A stretch of DNA of 64,000 bases from Fontibacillus panacisegetis (GCF_900102215.1 NZ_FNBG01000028.1:1-64000); one strand, 5' to 3'; shown: positions 28,734 through 37,610, counted from the first letter of the stretch. Notes: generated from the sequence alone by a model not told the origin. A program made the numbers and translations.

Positions 28734-29826
28734 AAAGCGTGCTTGGAAGACTCTGCTAATCGCCCTTGTGGCCGTGCTGTCTTTCTCTGTGATGGCAGGG
28801 TGCGGTAAGAATGATAGCAGCAAATCTGCAAGCAAGGATACCAGTAAAGTTATCGCGACCTACGATGGTGGAGAGATTACTGAAAACGAGTTTGAGCGTG
28901 AGCAACGTATCGTATTGGCGCTCCAGCCACAAATGGAGCAGTTCATGCAAATGGACGATTTTCGTGACTATCTGATCAAACAAGAAATCGCATACGAATA
29001 TCTTGAAGCTAAAGCAGATGACAGCATGAAGACTGAGGGCAAGAAAAAAGCCGAAGAGCAATTCGACGCTATGAAGAAATCCATGGGTGATGAAGCCGTT
29101 AAGAAAATGCTGGAAACACAAAAAATTGATGAGGCTGATTTTAAGAACTACATGATTCGTATTTATACGGTAATGGAGAGTCAAAAAGCGACTGTAACGG
29201 ATGAAGATGTTACTAAAGAATTTGAAGCAACCAAAGAAAATTACATCACAGCTTCGGTTCGTCATATTTTGATTGGCCTCACAGACAGAGAAGGTAAAGC
29301 ACGCTCACAAGAGGATGCGCTCAAGCTGGCGAATGAAATTAAGGCAAAATTGGACAAGGGTGAGGACTTCGCGACTCTTGCCAAAGAGAATAGTGATGAC
29401 GGTGAAGCCAATAGAGAAGCCGGTGGCTTGTATGAGAATACACCTATAAGCCAGTGGGTTACTGAATTCAAGGAGCAAGCCAAGACCTTGCCTCTGAACA
29501 AGATCAGCGACCCGGTTAAGACAGATTTCGGTTACCATATTATGCGTGTTGAAGCACGTACAGAGAAAGCCTTCGCCGATCTGACAAACGAAGAAAAGGA
29601 TCTCATCAAAATGTCGGTTGCTTCCCAAAAACTGGACGAGTTTATGACTGGTGATTTGGAGAAGAAGATCATTAAAAAAATTGAATTGCCTAAAGTTGAG
29701 AAAAAAGAAGAAACAAGCACAGATGGAACAAATGCTGGAACTGGCAATGGCACAACAAATAGCGGAACTACGGATACTACGAATCCATCCGGAGATAGCA
29801 GCACAAGTGATACCAGCGGTAAATAA
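28720..29826 (+). CDS. prsA: PrsA-like peptidyl-prolyl isomerase lipoprotein
   Basis: This 368-residue secreted foldase has a signal peptide with lipobox VMAGC near residue 27. An N-terminal SurA/chaperone-like helical region follows (about 40-170). The parvulin rotamase domain (about 180-275) shows SVRHILIGL and GGLYENTPISQWVTEF, with DFGYHIMRVE at the end. The C-terminal tail is Thr/Ser/Gly-rich and disordered. It overlaps the 3' end of mfd by 14 nt, and spoVT follows in B. subtilis. The insertion between mfd and spoVT is common in Paenibacillus-type genomes. Confidence 0.88.
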   Translation: MFQSKKRAWKTLLIALVAVLSFSVMAGCGKNDSSKSASKDTSKVIATYDGGEITENEFEREQRIVLALQPQMEQFMQMDDFRDYLIKQEIAYEYLEAKADDSMKTEGKKKAEEQFDAMKKSMGDEAVKKMLETQKIDEADFKNYMIRIYTVMESQKATVTDEDVTKEFEATKENYITASVRHILIGLTDREGKARSQEDALKLANEIKAKLDKGEDFATLAKENSDDGEANREAGGLYENTPISQWVTEFKEQAKTLPLNKISDPVKTDFGYHIMRVEARTEKAFADLTNEEKDLIKMSVASQKLDEFMTGDLEKKIIKKIELPKVEKKEETSTDGTNAGTGNGTTNSGTTDTTNPSGDSSTSDTSGK

Positions 29827-29866
29827 ACCATAACGCTGGACACGGATTTTATCAGGATTTATGTTC

Positions 29867-29897
29867 AAGCAGCGTGAAGGCGTTCACGCTGCTTTCT
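29867..29897 (+). terminator. Rho-independent terminator after prsA-like gene
   Basis: AAGCAGCGTGAA at 29867-29878 pairs perfectly with TTCACGCTGCTT at 29883-29894 around a 4-nt loop, then TCTT. Confidence 0.85.
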
Positions 29898-29947
29898 TAT
29901 CCCCATTTTTATCTTTAGGTAAAATTGGAGTTCGCGGATAAATAAGA

Positions 29948-29978
29948 TGCATAAGGTACTCTGAAGGGATAAATACTA
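29948..29978 (+). promoter_or_regulatory. Possible sigma-G promoter of spoVT
   Basis: TGCATA at 29948-29953 and AATACTA at 29972-29978 with an 18-nt spacer match the sigma-G consensus TGMATA / CATACTA at 6 of 6 and 6 of 7 positions. spoVT is sigma-G-dependent in B. subtilis. The start codon is about 170 nt away, and the leader contains an AGCCTG/CAGGCT hairpin at 30061-30078. Confidence 0.45.
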
Positions 29979-30155
29979 TGGGCAGAATCACAAGAACCGA
30001 ATCCCTCCATTCCTTACAAGTACATCCGCCAGCAATCGCAACCGGGCTTAGGATGCCAGTAGCCTGTACCAGCAGGCTTTGTAATAACATATCACTGGAT
30101 CATTTGTTTAGCAGTAGTCACAATAACTTCTTTAGAAAGCGGGGCAACATGAGAC

Positions 30156-30698
30156 ATGAAAGCTACTGGAATTGTACGTCGTATTGATGATTTGGGCCGG
30201 GTGGTCATTCCGAAGGAAATTCGCCGGACTTTGCGGATTCGTGAAGGTGACCCACTTGAAATTTTCGTTGATCGCGACGGCGAAGTGATATTGAAAAAAT
30301 ATTCTCCAATTGGCGAGTTGGGTGATTTTGCCAAAGAATACGCGGAATCCTTGTATGAGAGCACAGGTCATATTACTTTAATTTCTGACCGGGATACGAT
30401 GATTGCGGTAGCTGGGGCGTCCAAGAAGGAGTACCTGGACAAACGTATTAGTTCGCTGCTGGAGAGCAGTATGGACGGACGTAAAATTATTGTGGAGACG
30501 AATACAGGCACCTACGAAATCAATAAAGATCATCCAGAGAATATATCTTCCTTTGTCATCGCACCAATCATTTCCGGAGGGGATCCGATTGGTACAGTGA
30601 TTCTTTTGAACAAGGATGAGGGTGTCAAAATGTCAGATTTGGAATCGAAAATGGCAGAAACAGCAGCTGGATTTTTAGGAAAACAAATGGAACAGTAG
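30156..30698 (+). CDS. spoVT: Stage V sporulation regulator SpoVT
   Basis: This 180-residue forespore transcription factor has an N-terminal AbrB-like swapped-hairpin domain (MKATGIVRRIDDLGRVVIP, about 1-50) and a C-terminal GAF domain (about 60-178) with ITLISDRDTMIAVAGASKKE. It modulates sigma-G-dependent genes. The N-terminus closely resembles the AbrB at 11004-11258, so they are paralogues. A terminator follows the gene. Confidence 0.95.
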   Translation: MKATGIVRRIDDLGRVVIPKEIRRTLRIREGDPLEIFVDRDGEVILKKYSPIGELGDFAKEYAESLYESTGHITLISDRDTMIAVAGASKKEYLDKRISSLLESSMDGRKIIVETNTGTYEINKDHPENISSFVIAPIISGGDPIGTVILLNKDEGVKMSDLESKMAETAAGFLGKQMEQ

Positions 30699-30726
30699 TC
30701 GCAGAGATTTATCATTGCTGCATCAG

Positions 30727-30785
30727 CACACTCCCACCATTTCTGGACGGTGTAAAGCCGTTCATCTGTGCGGGAGTGTGTTTGT
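30727..30785 (+). terminator. Rho-independent terminator after spoVT
   Basis: CACACTCCC at 30727-30735 pairs perfectly with GGGAGTGTG at 30772-30780, with an inner helix, followed by TTTGTGTT. Confidence 0.78.
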
Positions 30786-30943
30786 GTTGTGAATTGAATA
30801 GAAGTTTATGGGTGGGTGGATTAGGGAAAAGCTTCATATGAACCTGTTGGATGACGTAGCGGCAGCTGCATGTTTCGTCATATAATGGAACCTGATGTTA
30901 AGTACCCTCAGGTACCATTATCAAATCATAAAGTAGGTACATT

Positions 30944-32572
30944 ATGAAATCATCCAATGATGGCGTATCATCAGGGCTGCTGAAGGGAGCGGCTGTACTT
31001 AGTGTAGCGGCAATCATTACGAAGCTGCTCGGAACACTGCAAAAAATCCCGCTGCAAAATATCGGGGGAGATGGCGTATTTGGCATATACAATACGGTCT
31101 ACCCGTTCTATACGATTCTGATAACGCTGGCTACGGCTGGATTCCCAACGGTGGTCTCCAAATTTGTAGCTGAACGACATGTTCTCGGTGGAGAAGCTGA
31201 AAAGCGAGAGGTTCTTCGCGTAGCAACGGGTGTTATGGCTTTGCTTGGCATAGCTGGAAGTATGACGATGTACTTTGGAGCCCCGTTTATATCCCGGCTA
31301 ATTGGCAGCAGTCATCTCGTTCTGGCATTGCGAAGCGCAGCTCCGGCACTGTTATTTATTCCCTTAAGTGCTTCGTTGCGGGGGTATTTCCAAGGCTTGC
31401 AGGATATGATGCCGACTGCTGTTTCTCAGGTGATCGAACAGGCTGTCCGTGTGACGGTCATGATCGTTCTGTTGCTTTATTTGAGCGGAATAGATGCACC
31501 AGAATCATTAGTGGCTGGTGGGGCGTTGGCTGGATCAGCAGCTGGCGGTGCGGCAGGACTTATTGTAGTGTTGCTATACTGGCGAAAGTACAATAAAAAA
31601 ACATCGAAAAGGGAATACAGGGCTGTTGCCAATCAGACCGGGAATCACACCAAAGGGCTTTCTCTCCTTCGGGAAATGTTGTATTATGCGATTCCGGTCT
31701 GTCTCGCTGCTCTTGCAGTCCCGCTTATCAGTCTTGTAGATACGTTTACTTTGCCGCGGCTGCTTACAGAGTCGAGCGACGAGTTAGGGACGATGATTGA
31801 GGTTGGCGTATATAACCGCGGGATTCCTTTGGTTCAGTTAGTTACAATGCTTGCTTCTTCGCTGTCTGTGCTGTTTATACCCGTATTGGCTGAGATGAAC
31901 TTGAGGGGTGACCGGGAAGGAATACGCAAGCAGTCTGGATTGGCGCTGAAATGGTTTTGGTTGATTGGGCTAGCCTCATCTACTGGGTTAGCCATTCTGG
32001 CAGAGCCAATTAACATTATGCTCTACGAAGATGGGACCGGGACGAACACGATGATCTGGATCGCTTGGACGGCAGCGCCCAGCGCGCTTGTAGCCGTGAC
32101 TGCAGCGCTGCTGCAAGGCCTGGGCGTCGTTAGAGCACCGGCGCTGAATCTTTTGGCTGCTGCGGCGATCAAGACAGCACTGAACGTGCTGCTCGTGCCG
32201 CAGCTGGGCATTACCGGCGCTGCGATCGCAGGCATCGCCGCTTACACCGCTGCAGCTGCGCTGAATCTAGCGCTGCTCTTGCGGCAGGTGCAGCTGCGTC
32301 CACGTCTAGTGGACGCCGTGCTGCGCCCTTTGGCGGCCGTCTTGGCCATGTCGGCCGCCGTCCTGCTGCTGCGCCTCGGCGCCGACGCCGTCCTGCCTCA
32401 CGGCCGCTTGCTAGCGGCCTTGGAGAGCCTGCTCGGCGTGCTGCTTGGCGCAGCCGTGTTCGCGGCCGCTGTGCTGCGGACGCGCCTGCTTAGCGCGGCT
32501 GAGCTTGCCGCGCTGCCGCGCATTGGGCCGAAGCTGCTGAAGGCGCTTCGGCGGATGCATTTGCTGCGCTAG
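30944..32572 (+). CDS. spoVB: SpoVB/MurJ-family polysaccharide flippase (YabM-like)
   Basis: This is a 542-residue membrane protein of the MOP flippase superfamily, with 12-14 predicted transmembrane segments and GALQKIPLQNIGGDGVFGIY-type N-terminal motifs (TKLLGTLQKIPLQNIGGDG). SpoVB/YabM-type proteins translocate lipid-linked peptidoglycan or spore polysaccharide precursors. The last third (from about 32040) switches to very GC-rich, Ala/Leu-rich coding with roughly 70 percent GC over several 60-base lines. The ribosome site (AGTAGGT) is weak. Confidence 0.85.
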   Translation: MKSSNDGVSSGLLKGAAVLSVAAIITKLLGTLQKIPLQNIGGDGVFGIYNTVYPFYTILITLATAGFPTVVSKFVAERHVLGGEAEKREVLRVATGVMALLGIAGSMTMYFGAPFISRLIGSSHLVLALRSAAPALLFIPLSASLRGYFQGLQDMMPTAVSQVIEQAVRVTVMIVLLLYLSGIDAPESLVAGGALAGSAAGGAAGLIVVLLYWRKYNKKTSKREYRAVANQTGNHTKGLSLLREMLYYAIPVCLAALAVPLISLVDTFTLPRLLTESSDELGTMIEVGVYNRGIPLVQLVTMLASSLSVLFIPVLAEMNLRGDREGIRKQSGLALKWFWLIGLASSTGLAILAEPINIMLYEDGTGTNTMIWIAWTAAPSALVAVTAALLQGLGVVRAPALNLLAAAAIKTALNVLLVPQLGITGAAIAGIAAYTAAAALNLALLLRQVQLRPRLVDAVLRPLAAVLAMSAAVLLLRLGADAVLPHGRLLAALESLLGVLLGAAVFAAAVLRTRLLSAAELAALPRIGPKLLKALRRMHLLR

Positions 32573-32680
32573 GCAGCTTGCGAGCGGAACGGGTGGACTT
32601 CGTAAATGGACACGACAAGTGTTATAGTATTGAATAGCAATGGTGATTCTAGAAACGAAGCAAGGAGTGTGACCCCATAG

Positions 32681-34174
32681 ATGAGCGCTAAGATAACGGT
32701 TGTCGGACTTGGCTCTGGAGATCCTGATCGATTGACCTTGGGAAGTCTGAAACGGCTTCAGGGGGCGAAGCAACGGTATGTACGCACTAAGGACCATCCG
32801 GTCGTCACTTGGCTTGAGGAGACGGGTGTATCGTTTTCGTCATTTGATGAAGTTTATGAGTCCAGGGATGATTTTCCCTCAGTGTATTTGGAGATTGTAG
32901 AGAGGCTTATCGCTGTTGCAGGATCAGTCGCTGAAGGGGATGAGATATTGTATGCTGTTCCCGGTCATCCGATGGTTGCTGAGGCTACGGTGAAGCTGCT
33001 GCGGGAAAGATGTCCGCTTGAGGGCATTGAACTGAATGTGATCGGTGGAGAAAGCTTTCTGGATGAAGCGTTCGTTCGATTGGGATTTGATCCCATTGAG
33101 GGCTTCAAGCTTCTGGATGCTTCAGAAATTACAGGTGAGCGGCTAGATCCTAGACTACATACGTTGATCGGTCAGGTATACGATGAATTTACCGCATCGG
33201 ATGTAAAGCTCAGTCTGATGGAGATTTATCCTGATGATTATCAGGTCATCGTCGGTCATGCCCTTGGGGTTGATGGATTAGAACAAATTGTATCTGTTCC
33301 ACTCTATGAACTGGATCGTGTACAGGGTTATGGCAACCTGTCTTTAGTGTATGTTCCGGCAAGCAGCGATGATTCGCTCCGCATACGCAGCTTTCAGCGC
33401 CTCCACGAGATTATGACAATTCTTCGCAGTCCTGATGGATGTCCTTGGGACCGGGAGCAGACCCATCAATCTATCCGCAAAAATCTGATCGAGGAAACCT
33501 ACGAGGTGCTTGAGACGATTGATGACGATGATCCTGATCATATGCGGGAAGAGCTGGGTGATCTCCTATTGCAAATCATGCTGCATTCACAGATGGAAGA
33601 GGAGCTTGGTACTTTTACGGCTTATGATGTTATCCAGGAGCTGAATGAGAAGCTGCTCTATCGTCATCCGCATGTGTTCGGTGATCTTAGCGCGGAGGAT
33701 GCAGAAGCCGCGCTCAAGAATTGGGATGCCATGAAGGCGGAAGAGAAGCGACGTAAAGGCATTCAGCCTGAGAAGCTGTCTGCACTTAGTGGAGTTCCGC
33801 GTGATTTGCCTGCGCTTATGAAGGCTTACAAGCTGCAGAAAAAAGCGGCCAAGGTCGGTTTCGACTGGGATTCTATCGATGGGGTATGGGATAAATTGTC
33901 GGAAGAAATCGCTGAACTGAAGGAAGCGGTTGGTGAAGGAGCCACCTTGGAAGAACAGACTCTCGAGCTTGGCGATGTACTATTCTCTGTAGTAAATGCA
34001 GCAAGGTATATCGGAGTTGATCCGGAGGAGGCTTTGTCTCTGACTATTGCTAAATTTGTAAGACGCTTCAGTTATGTAGAGGAGAAGCTATATGAAGCGG
34101 GCAAGACTCCTAAGGAGAGCACACTCCGTGAAATGGATGAATTATGGGACGCTGCAAAGCTGAAAGAAAGGTAA
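32681..34174 (+). CDS. mazG: MazG family NTP pyrophosphohydrolase with tetrapyrrole methylase domain (YabN)
   Basis: This 497-residue fusion has an N-terminal SAM-dependent tetrapyrrole methylase-like domain (TVVGLGSGDPDRLT, about residues 5-18; YAVPGHPMVAE). Two MazG pyrophosphohydrolase domains follow (about 235-360 and 375-490), with EETYEVLETIDDDD, EELGDLLLQIMLHS and ELGDVLFSVVNAARY. MazG hydrolyses non-canonical or regulatory NTPs. The fusion is standard in Bacillota. Confidence 0.93.
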   Translation: MSAKITVVGLGSGDPDRLTLGSLKRLQGAKQRYVRTKDHPVVTWLEETGVSFSSFDEVYESRDDFPSVYLEIVERLIAVAGSVAEGDEILYAVPGHPMVAEATVKLLRERCPLEGIELNVIGGESFLDEAFVRLGFDPIEGFKLLDASEITGERLDPRLHTLIGQVYDEFTASDVKLSLMEIYPDDYQVIVGHALGVDGLEQIVSVPLYELDRVQGYGNLSLVYVPASSDDSLRIRSFQRLHEIMTILRSPDGCPWDREQTHQSIRKNLIEETYEVLETIDDDDPDHMREELGDLLLQIMLHSQMEEELGTFTAYDVIQELNEKLLYRHPHVFGDLSAEDAEAALKNWDAMKAEEKRRKGIQPEKLSALSGVPRDLPALMKAYKLQKKAAKVGFDWDSIDGVWDKLSEEIAELKEAVGEGATLEEQTLELGDVLFSVVNAARYIGVDPEEALSLTIAKFVRRFSYVEEKLYEAGKTPKESTLREMDELWDAAKLKER

Positions 34175-34359
34175 TAATTGGTTAATAGTCCTAAAATTCA
34201 GGCTTTTTTGCGAAAAAACAAAAAAAAGTTCTTCTCTGGGCAGGATTTTAAGTTTTAAGAAAGAATACTCATACAAAGATATCAACGCGGCTTAAACAAG
34301 CAATATGCCTTGAACTGCCGCAGAATCTTCTATTTCTTTTATTTTGGGAGGCATTACTA

Positions 34360-34632
34360 ATGAACAAAACAGATCTGGTCAACAACATTTCCAGCAAAAG
34401 CGGTTTGACAAAAAAAGACGTTGAAGCTGTATTGAACGGTTTCCTCGGCGAAATTACAGATGCGCTTGCTGGTGGCGACAAAGTACAATTGATCGGCTTC
34501 GGCACGTTCGAAACTCGCAAACGTTCCGGTCGTACAGGCCGTAACCCACAAACCGGTAAAACGATTGAAATTCCGGCATCTAACGTTCCGGCGTTCAAAG
34601 CGGGCAACAAACTTAAAGAAGCTGTAAAATAA
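34360..34632 (+). CDS. hup: DNA-binding protein HU
   Basis: This 90-residue HU/IHF protein starts MNKTDLVNNISSKSGLTKKD and has the DNA-contact arm GRNPQTGKTIEIPASNVPAF. HBsu-type nucleoid protein, normally essential. TTGGGAGG precedes ATG 34360. The stop TAA overlaps the ATG of the next gene (TAATG). B. subtilis hbs is elsewhere, so its presence here differs from that order. Confidence 0.96.
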   Translation: MNKTDLVNNISSKSGLTKKDVEAVLNGFLGEITDALAGGDKVQLIGFGTFETRKRSGRTGRNPQTGKTIEIPASNVPAFKAGNKLKEAVK

Positions 34633-34907
34633 TGCGTCTTGATAAATACCTGAAGGTGTCCCGGTTAATTAAGCGGCGCACGGTGGCGAAGGATGTCTCT
34701 GAACAAGGGCGTGTTCTAATCAACGGGCGCGAGTCCAAGCCGAGCAGTACAGTCAAGGTGGGTGACGAAATCACCGTTCAATTCGGCCAAAAGCTGGTGA
34801 CGGTGCGTGTAGAACGTCTTGCTGAAACGACTCGCAAGGAAGAAGCTGCTACCATGTATACCTTGGTAAAAGAAGAATCTATTGCAAAGGACAACTTGTT
34901 CGAGTAG
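34632..34907 (+). CDS. rqcP: RqcP/YabO, S4-domain ribosome quality-control protein
   Basis: This 91-residue S4 RNA-binding protein has MRLDKYLKVSRLIKRRTVAK and GRVLINGRESKPSSTVKVGD. RqcP acts with RqcH in C-terminal alanine tailing on stalled 50S subunits, and homologues are also called HslR. It overlaps hup by one base, so it is translationally coupled. A terminator follows. Confidence 0.94.
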   Translation: MRLDKYLKVSRLIKRRTVAKDVSEQGRVLINGRESKPSSTVKVGDEITVQFGQKLVTVRVERLAETTRKEEAATMYTLVKEESIAKDNLFE

Positions 34908-34930
34908 AAGAATTGACCTGTTTGCAAAAA

Positions 34931-34957
34931 AAGCGGTGCCTAAGGGCGCCGCTTCTT
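34931..34957 (+). terminator. Rho-independent terminator after rqcP
   Basis: AAGCGGTGCC at 34931-34940 pairs with GGCGCCGCTT at 34945-34954, then CTTT. Confidence 0.82.
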
Positions 34958-35177
34958 TAGATTGAAGAATTAAAAAGTTTTAAGTAAAAGCTGAATTTTT
35001 TGTCATTATAAACTAATTTCTGGAAAAAACGCGGTCCATACTTATAGTAATTACATTGGTAGGGATTTTCTCATATATTCAAAATGCAGAACTTTGCTGC
35101 AATAAAAGGGTGAGAGTGCGGATTATGGAAGTGTAAAGTATAGAGCATCATGAGTATCAATTAGTACAGTAGCAGGG

Positions 35178-35360
35178 AAAACCTGCAAATGTGCAGTTTT
35201 ACAAGTGGACAACGATGTAAGCGAATCAAAGCCTGCAAAAGTGCAGGAATATTTCCTGGAATAGCTATTTTGAAGAGGATTCTTAGAAAAAGCCTGCACA
35301 TCTACAGCAATTTAGCATATTTGGGGAATTTAGGTCACCAAAGCCTGCATATTTGCAACA
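35178..35360 (+). repeat. Four phased copies of a semi-palindromic CCTGCA...TGCAG repeat
   Basis: Copies at 35178-35200, 35227-35250, 35287-35310 and 35338-35360 share AA(A)(G)CCTGCA-n(3-4)-TGCAG or near variants, each able to form a short hairpin. The CCTGCA cores start at 35182, 35232, 35293 and 35344, so spacings are 50, 61 and 51 bp, close to whole helical turns. A related TGCAG...CTGCA hairpin is at 35085-35101. Function unknown. Confidence 0.75.
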
Positions 35361-35479
35361 ATTAGAGCAACTCCAGCAATCCCATCACCTCTGCATCATG
35401 ATATCTTCACATCGCAACTAACCTGTTCTAAATCTGGCGATATCCCCATAGTCTATTTGTAAGAGGAGGGGTACATGCC

Positions 35480-35761
35480 ATGATTGAACAAAGTAAAGGC
35501 AAACGTCAGGAACTGCATTTGATGCACCGCAAGCTGCTGGATATTACAGGCGTTCTAAATGTGGAGAGCTTTGATAGTGAGGAATTTTTGCTCCAGACAG
35601 AATTGGGGCATCTAACGATACGCGGACAAAATTTACATATCAAAAATTTAAATTTGGAGCAGGGGCTTGTCAGCATTGAAGGTCAAGTTAATTCTCTATC
35701 TTATTTAGATCCGGGTTCACAGCCATCAGGTAAAGGCTTCTTGGGTAAATTATTCCGATGA
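35480..35761 (+). CDS. yabP: Sporulation protein YabP
   Basis: This 93-residue YabP/YqfC-family protein has LHLMHRKLLDITGVLNVESF and LGHLTIRGQNLHIKNLNLEQ. YabP is a mother-cell protein needed for cortex formation. AAGAGGAGGGG precedes it, and an out-of-frame ATG at 35475 is ignored. The stop overlaps yabQ by 4 nt. Confidence 0.93.
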   Translation: MIEQSKGKRQELHLMHRKLLDITGVLNVESFDSEEFLLQTELGHLTIRGQNLHIKNLNLEQGLVSIEGQVNSLSYLDPGSQPSGKGFLGKLFR

Positions 35762-36336
35762 ATCTGCACACGCAGTGGTTGACCCTGCTATGGATGTTTG
35801 CATGCGGGGGGATTCTCGGAATTGCTTTCGATAGCTACCGGGTCGTATCGGGACAATTTCGTTTTCCACGGTGGAGTATTCATATTTTTGACCTATTGTA
35901 CTGGCTGGCTGCCTCCCTATTTGTGTTCAGGGCACTGTACCATGTTAACCAAGGGGAATTAAGATTTTATGTTTTTTTAGGACTTTTTATAGGCGTATGG
36001 ATTTATTTTTTGTTCCTTAGTGTTCTTACAGAACGTTTTATGGTAATGTTAATTAAAGTAGTAAAATGGTTTTACGGGGTAATGGTTCGTATTACTCAGC
36101 TATTTATAATTACTCCGCTACTATGGATACTGAGACTTGTAAAATGGCTTCTTGGCCTGATATGGATTGTGCTGCTTTTCCTGGGGAGAATTACGTTGTC
36201 CCCTATTTGGAGGCTAGTGGTATGGGTTAGTAGACCTATCGTGAAGAAGTTGCGTATTCCGGACAGGCTTGCTAGGATACGGGATAAGACGATTAAACTT
36301 TGGAAAAGCTGGACACGCTGGCTCTTCAAAGATTAA
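35758..36336 (+). CDS. yabQ: Spore cortex biosynthesis membrane protein YabQ
   Basis: This 192-residue membrane protein has segments at about 4-22 (WLTLLWMFACGGILGIAF), 40-58 and 70-90 (VFLGLFIGVWIYFLFLSVL), plus a long amphipathic C-terminus rich in Trp, Arg and Lys. It resembles YabQ, needed for the spore cortex. It overlaps yabP by 4 nt, and divIC follows 27 nt later. Confidence 0.92.
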   Translation: MNLHTQWLTLLWMFACGGILGIAFDSYRVVSGQFRFPRWSIHIFDLLYWLAASLFVFRALYHVNQGELRFYVFLGLFIGVWIYFLFLSVLTERFMVMLIKVVKWFYGVMVRITQLFIITPLLWILRLVKWLLGLIWIVLLFLGRITLSPIWRLVVWVSRPIVKKLRIPDRLARIRDKTIKLWKSWTRWLFKD

Positions 36337-36363
36337 GCAAGGATTATAGATTGGAGGTGCCCT

Positions 36364-36711
36364 ATGCAAGGAGGAACAATGAGATCAAACAAAACTGGCC
36401 AAGTTCCTGTAAAACCGGCAGGGGCACGTAGAAGAATTCGACTGTGGATGAGCTTCATGATTGTATTCATAGGTTGGGCGGGATATACGTATTTTGCTCA
36501 AGCGGGAGAAATCGGAGCCAAGTCAGAGCAAATGTACCAGTACCAAGCCTCCAAGTCAGCCAGTGAACAAAGCTTGAACCAATTGAAATATGAACTGGAT
36601 CGACTCAAGGACCCTGAATATATCGGTCAAATAGCTATGAAAAAATACGGACTTTACAAGCCGGGTGAGATTCCTGTTCGGATATCTGATTCCGGTTCCC
36701 AAAATGATTGA
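36364..36711 (+). CDS. divIC: Septum formation initiator DivIC
   Basis: This 115-residue bitopic protein has one transmembrane helix (about 25-45, LWMSFMIVFIGWAGYTYF) followed by a coiled coil (about 50-90, SEQMYQYQASKSASEQSLNQ). The conserved DPEYIGQIAMKKYGLYKPGE segment is the DivIC/FtsB signature. Two starts are possible: ATG 36364 after GGAGGTG, or ATG 36379 after AAGGAGG (110 residues), each with its own ribosome site. Confidence 0.92.
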   Translation: MQGGTMRSNKTGQVPVKPAGARRRIRLWMSFMIVFIGWAGYTYFAQAGEIGAKSEQMYQYQASKSASEQSLNQLKYELDRLKDPEYIGQIAMKKYGLYKPGEIPVRISDSGSQND

Positions 36712-36729
36712 CATTAGGATATACGTCTG

Positions 36730-36758
36730 TTGACCTTATTTGTGTCATTCGGTATAAT
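36730..36758 (+). promoter_or_regulatory. Sigma-A promoter of yabR
   Basis: TTGACC at 36730-36735 (5 of 6) and perfect TATAAT at 36753-36758 have a 17-nt spacer, about 65 nt before the yabR start. Confidence 0.8.
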
Positions 36759-36823
36759 CAAATCACCGCAGTCAAGATTTCGAGGCCTGACTGTATATTT
36801 TTAAGGGAGGATTATTTTATTTT

Positions 36824-37309
36824 ATGTCAATAGAAGTGGGCACCAAGTTAGAGGGTAAAGTGACAGGCATCACGCATTTCGGAGCATTTGTGGATCTGTC
36901 AGGAGGTGTCACGGGTCTCGTTCACATCTCGGAGATCGCCGACAATTATGTTAAGGATGTCAACGATCACCTGAAGATAGGCGACGCAGTTACCGTGAAG
37001 GTAATCAATGTCGATAAGGACGGAAAGATCGGACTATCCATCAAACAAACTGTAGACAAACCGGTAGAGGCAGCAAGACCGCCTCGTGCTCCAAGACCTG
37101 ATCGTCCAAGTGGCGGTAGAGATGGTGACCGGCCTGGCGGCGGTGGATTTAACCGAGATCGAGGAGGGCGCTCCTTCAAACCGCAGGCGAACAAGGCTAC
37201 GTTTGAAGACAAGGTGTCGCGTTTCCTCAAGGACAGTGAGGAACGTATCTCGTCGTTGAAGAAGAATACGGAGGGCAAACGCGGTGGACGCGGTGCCAAA
37301 CGAATGTAA
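36824..37309 (+). CDS. yabR: S1-domain RNA-binding protein YabR
   Basis: This 161-residue protein has an N-terminal S1 domain (about 1-75: GTKLEGKVTGITHFGAFVDL and GLVHISEIADNYVKDV). A low-complexity Arg/Gly/Pro-rich linker (about 83-120, GGRDGDRPGGGGFNRDRGGR) and a short helical C-terminus follow. The RG-rich tail probably adds RNA affinity. A good sigma-A promoter lies before it and a terminator after it. Confidence 0.93.
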   Translation: MSIEVGTKLEGKVTGITHFGAFVDLSGGVTGLVHISEIADNYVKDVNDHLKIGDAVTVKVINVDKDGKIGLSIKQTVDKPVEAARPPRAPRPDRPSGGRDGDRPGGGGFNRDRGGRSFKPQANKATFEDKVSRFLKDSEERISSLKKNTEGKRGGRGAKRM

Positions 37310-37334
37310 TCCCCCAAAATAATCAATCAAACAC

Positions 37335-37367
37335 ACCGTAGGCGATAATTATTGCCTACGGTTTTTT
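37335..37367 (+). terminator. Rho-independent terminator after yabR
   Basis: ACCGTAGGC at 37335-37343 pairs with GCCTACGGT at 37354-37362, followed by TTTTT. Confidence 0.9.
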
Positions 37368-37610
37368 GTTGTCTCCAACTTGCTCATTTCTTGTTCGTTA
37401 TTCCTCTTAATTGCATCCCTTTCACCTTCTATTTTTGTCGTCTCCCCTCGTAAGCCGACAGTTTATTACTGTATCTACGTTAATTTACCTTGTATTTGCG
37501 GTGATTTAGCTTACAAAAAATGTTAACTTATTACGAACATAAAGAGGTATAAGGAAGAGTAGACATAGGCTTGGCCTACGTTCGCGGTGTTTCGTATAGC
37601 GCTCTCAATT

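Larger units (their letters stand above)
34908..35479. other. 572-bp intergenic region rich in CTGCA-type repeats
   Basis: No coding frame or RNA gene is recognised here. After the rqcP terminator the region is AT-rich and holds four or five imperfect copies of an AAAGCCTGCAnATnTGCAGnAAT-like element (35081-35360). CATAGTCTA at 35447-35455 has the form CATAnnnTA seen in mother-cell promoters, but no matching -35 is visible. Confidence 0.65.

Noticed and set aside
35081..35360. CRISPR array
   Set aside because: Repeats are short, imperfect and palindromic, spacers are not uniform in the CRISPR sense and no cas genes are near.
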